A DNA stretch of 64,000 bases, from contig NZ_VFWZ01000005.1 in NCBI RefSeq assembly GCF_006443095.1, positions 62,001 through 126,000 of the forward strand. The letters run 5' to 3'. The translations under genes were made by a program, and so were the position numbers. Source of the DNA: Aquimarina algicola (GTDB lineage Bacteria; Bacteroidota; Bacteroidia; Flavobacteriales; Flavobacteriaceae). Of the stretch, positions 62,630 to 64,000 are shown one piece after another. The number at the start of each line of letters is the position of its first letter. Positions within the stretch are counted from its first letter, which is position 1. Under the pieces are notes generated by a model that was not told where the DNA came from, did not search any database, and saw only the letters and a program-made list of their open reading frames with translations.

Positions 62630-63859
62630 TTATTTTGAAATGATGGGGTTAGCTACTTTTTCTGCAAGATCTATTTCTGCAAATGCCAAAATAAATGCAA
62701 CTACTGAAAGGATAATTCCCGCAGTAAAAACTACATATGTAATCTTAAGTAGTGCATATTTTTTTTTAAGTACTAAACCTAAGAGATAGAGATCCTTAGT
62801 CAACATTTTGTAAACATATTTTTTGTCATTAATAACTTCGTCAATAGCTTCTTGGTAAAGATCATAAGGCATTTTAAAAAAGTTTCCGAAGAATAATAAG
62901 TTTACATTTTGTTTTTTTATTTGCTTTTTAGTGAATTCTCTTCCTGTCACTTTGGGCTGAGTAGACATTATAGAAAGTATTATAGATGCAACACTAAACA
63001 AAACTAATATTAGACTTGGAATCATTAAATGTTTGTTTGAAGGCGCATCTAATTTTGGAATCAAATTAGCTAATGCCAAAGAAATAATGATAGCATTAAT
63101 AGAAAGTAATATATTGGCTTTGGTATCTGCAATATCACTTAACTTAATATGGTTTCTTAGTGTTACTCTAAATAAGGTTTGTATTCCTCTTTCAGGACTT
63201 TCATCTTTGTATTTTACTTTTAACTTAGCTTTTAAATTTTCTTTTTGTTGTTTCTTTTTTTGTTTTTCTTTTTTTGAGAGAATATTTAGTAAGTTTTTAT
63301 GTTTTTTAGGTTCCCAATTTTCTACTGCATATCTAGTATAGTAGCGATGGTTTTTTGAAAGTAATTCTATATTTTCTTCCCTCCATTCGCTAGACGAATA
63401 GATTTTTTTTTCGCAAAATTTTAATTCATTACGTAGAAGCTCACTTACTTCATCAAAATAGTCTTTAGCTAGATGTGAATTGTCTGCATCTTTAATGATT
63501 TCCTCTAATAGGTTATTAGGTTTTGAGTTAAATTTAGTTGCAAGGATGCAATTTTTTATGCTAATTATTTTCTCTTCATTAACGTTATGTTTTCGTAAAA
63601 AAATTTCAGCGATTTTTACACTTTCTTGTTCATGTTCATTTGCATTTTCAACATATCCTGTATCATGAAACCAAGATGCTAATAAAATAATTTCCTTTTC
63701 TTCTTCAGTAATTTCTATATTACTTATTATTTCCTTTGAGGAGGTTATAACTCTTTTAGTATGTACATAATTATGGTACAAATATGTCTTTGGAAGATTA
63801 TTTTTTAAAAAATCAAATACGTAATGTTCTGTCTTTTCTAATAATGATTCCATTTTCAT
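62630..63859 (-). CDS. HD phosphohydrolase fused to a Pycsar-effector-type membrane domain
   Basis: A 409-residue protein. Residues 1-190 are an HD domain: YHNYVHTKRV, ASWFHDTGYVEN and KDADNSHLAKDYF supply the metal ligands. A lysine-rich linker (KKEKQKKKQQKENLKAKLKVKY) leads to the C-terminal domain (about 235-409): QTLFRVTLRNHIKLSDIADTKANILLSINAIIISLALANLI and later membrane helices with QPKVTGREFTKKQI and LLFFGNFFKMPYDLYQEAI. This is the PF18967/DUF5706 type, known as the PycTM effector in Pycsar anti-phage systems. No cyclase is in the window. It may sense a nucleotide and hydrolyse it. It probably starts the operon with the GH3 gene. Confidence 0.87.
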   Translation of the reverse strand: MKMESLLEKTEHYVFDFLKNNLPKTYLYHNYVHTKRVITSSKEIISNIEITEEEKEIILLASWFHDTGYVENANEHEQESVKIAEIFLRKHNVNEEKIISIKNCILATKFNSKPNNLLEEIIKDADNSHLAKDYFDEVSELLRNELKFCEKKIYSSSEWREENIELLSKNHRYYTRYAVENWEPKKHKNLLNILSKKEKQKKKQQKENLKAKLKVKYKDESPERGIQTLFRVTLRNHIKLSDIADTKANILLSINAIIISLALANLIPKLDAPSNKHLMIPSLILVLFSVASIILSIMSTQPKVTGREFTKKQIKKQNVNLLFFGNFFKMPYDLYQEAIDEVINDKKYVYKMLTKDLYLLGLVLKKKYALLKITYVVFTAGIILSVVAFILAFAEIDLAEKVANPIISK

Positions 63860-63895
63860 TCTTTTTAAAATAATTTTTAAAGGCTGCTTAATAAA

Positions 63896-64000
63896 TTATA
63901 GGCTTTCTTCTTTTTTTACTATTTGTAAGATTTCGTCTGGGGATAGGTATAGCCTTTTGATACGCTTTCTGTATATTTCAGGAAAATTTCCATTATCCAG
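63896..64000 (-). CDS. Partial gene, C-terminal end only
   Basis: The last 34 codons of a minus-strand gene that enters from the right edge read LDNGNFPEIYRKRIKRLYLS followed by PDEILQIVKKEESL and a stop at 63896-63898. The sequence is charged and helical. No family is recognised from this piece. It ends 36 bases before the HD gene on the same strand. Confidence 0.5.
   Translation of the reverse strand: MDNGNFPEIYRKRIKRLYLSPDEILQIVKKEESL

Overview
The window is AT-rich and reads as chromosome of a marine member of the Flavobacteriia (Bacteroidota). The evidence is a SusC/SusD pair, type IX secretion sorting domains, many lipoproteins, four-helix stress proteins typical of the group, and Bacteroidota-like promoters. 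No rRNA, intact tRNA, CRISPR array or intact insertion sequence was seen. The genus cannot be fixed from sequence alone.

Region 1 (1-19914) is a polysaccharide utilisation locus for a sulfated red-algal galactan, most likely carrageenan. It holds the last codons of SusC, SusD, a GH42-like clan A hydrolase, a lipoprotein GH16, an MFS sugar transporter, a GH82 iota-carrageenase, a formylglycine-generating enzyme, a lipoprotein S1 sulfatase, a frameshifted galM, a second S1 sulfatase, and two large GH16 kappa-carrageenase-like enzymes with binding modules and type IX sorting tails. The inferred division of labour is as follows: sorted GH16 enzymes cut the polymer outside the cell, lipoprotein enzymes trim it at the cell surface or in the periplasm, SusC/D imports oligosaccharides, sulfatases matured by the FGE remove sulfate, and the MFS porter takes up small sugars.

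Region 2 (about 20065-22420) is a scar. It contains a cobN fragment, a serine recombinase broken by two frameshifts and a stop, and a tRNA-like remnant followed by a strong terminator.

Region 3 (22677-53700) is rich in envelope, osmotic and oxidative stress genes: CorA, two MscS channels, YtxH and holin-like proteins, Dps, a flavodoxin-type reductase, topoisomerase IB, an AI-2E family exporter, a Csp-like copper protein, three PA2169-type four-helix proteins, DUF1328 and other tiny membrane proteins, and cardiolipin synthase. Four paralogous AraC-type regulators with the same unusual N-terminal domain are spread through it. A degenerate SRAP-like protein and a cysteine-less ArsC-like protein also lie here.

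Two paralogous lipoproteins with an aerolysin/ETX-MTX2-like segment (34329-35414 and 54015-55079) share a strikingly conserved upstream control region: direct repeats spaced 11 and 13 bases apart, a TAATTT element and a GTTGATCAAC palindrome at identical distances. This pair is the strongest candidate for an undescribed system in the window. A separate 57-base direct repeat flanks the second copy.

Region 4 (55787-64000) carries an SDR protein, an outer membrane beta-barrel protein, a large lipoprotein joining a metallophosphoesterase, a possible kinase-like segment and an Omp85-type barrel, a GH3-family adenylating enzyme, and an HD phosphohydrolase fused to a Pycsar-effector-type membrane domain.
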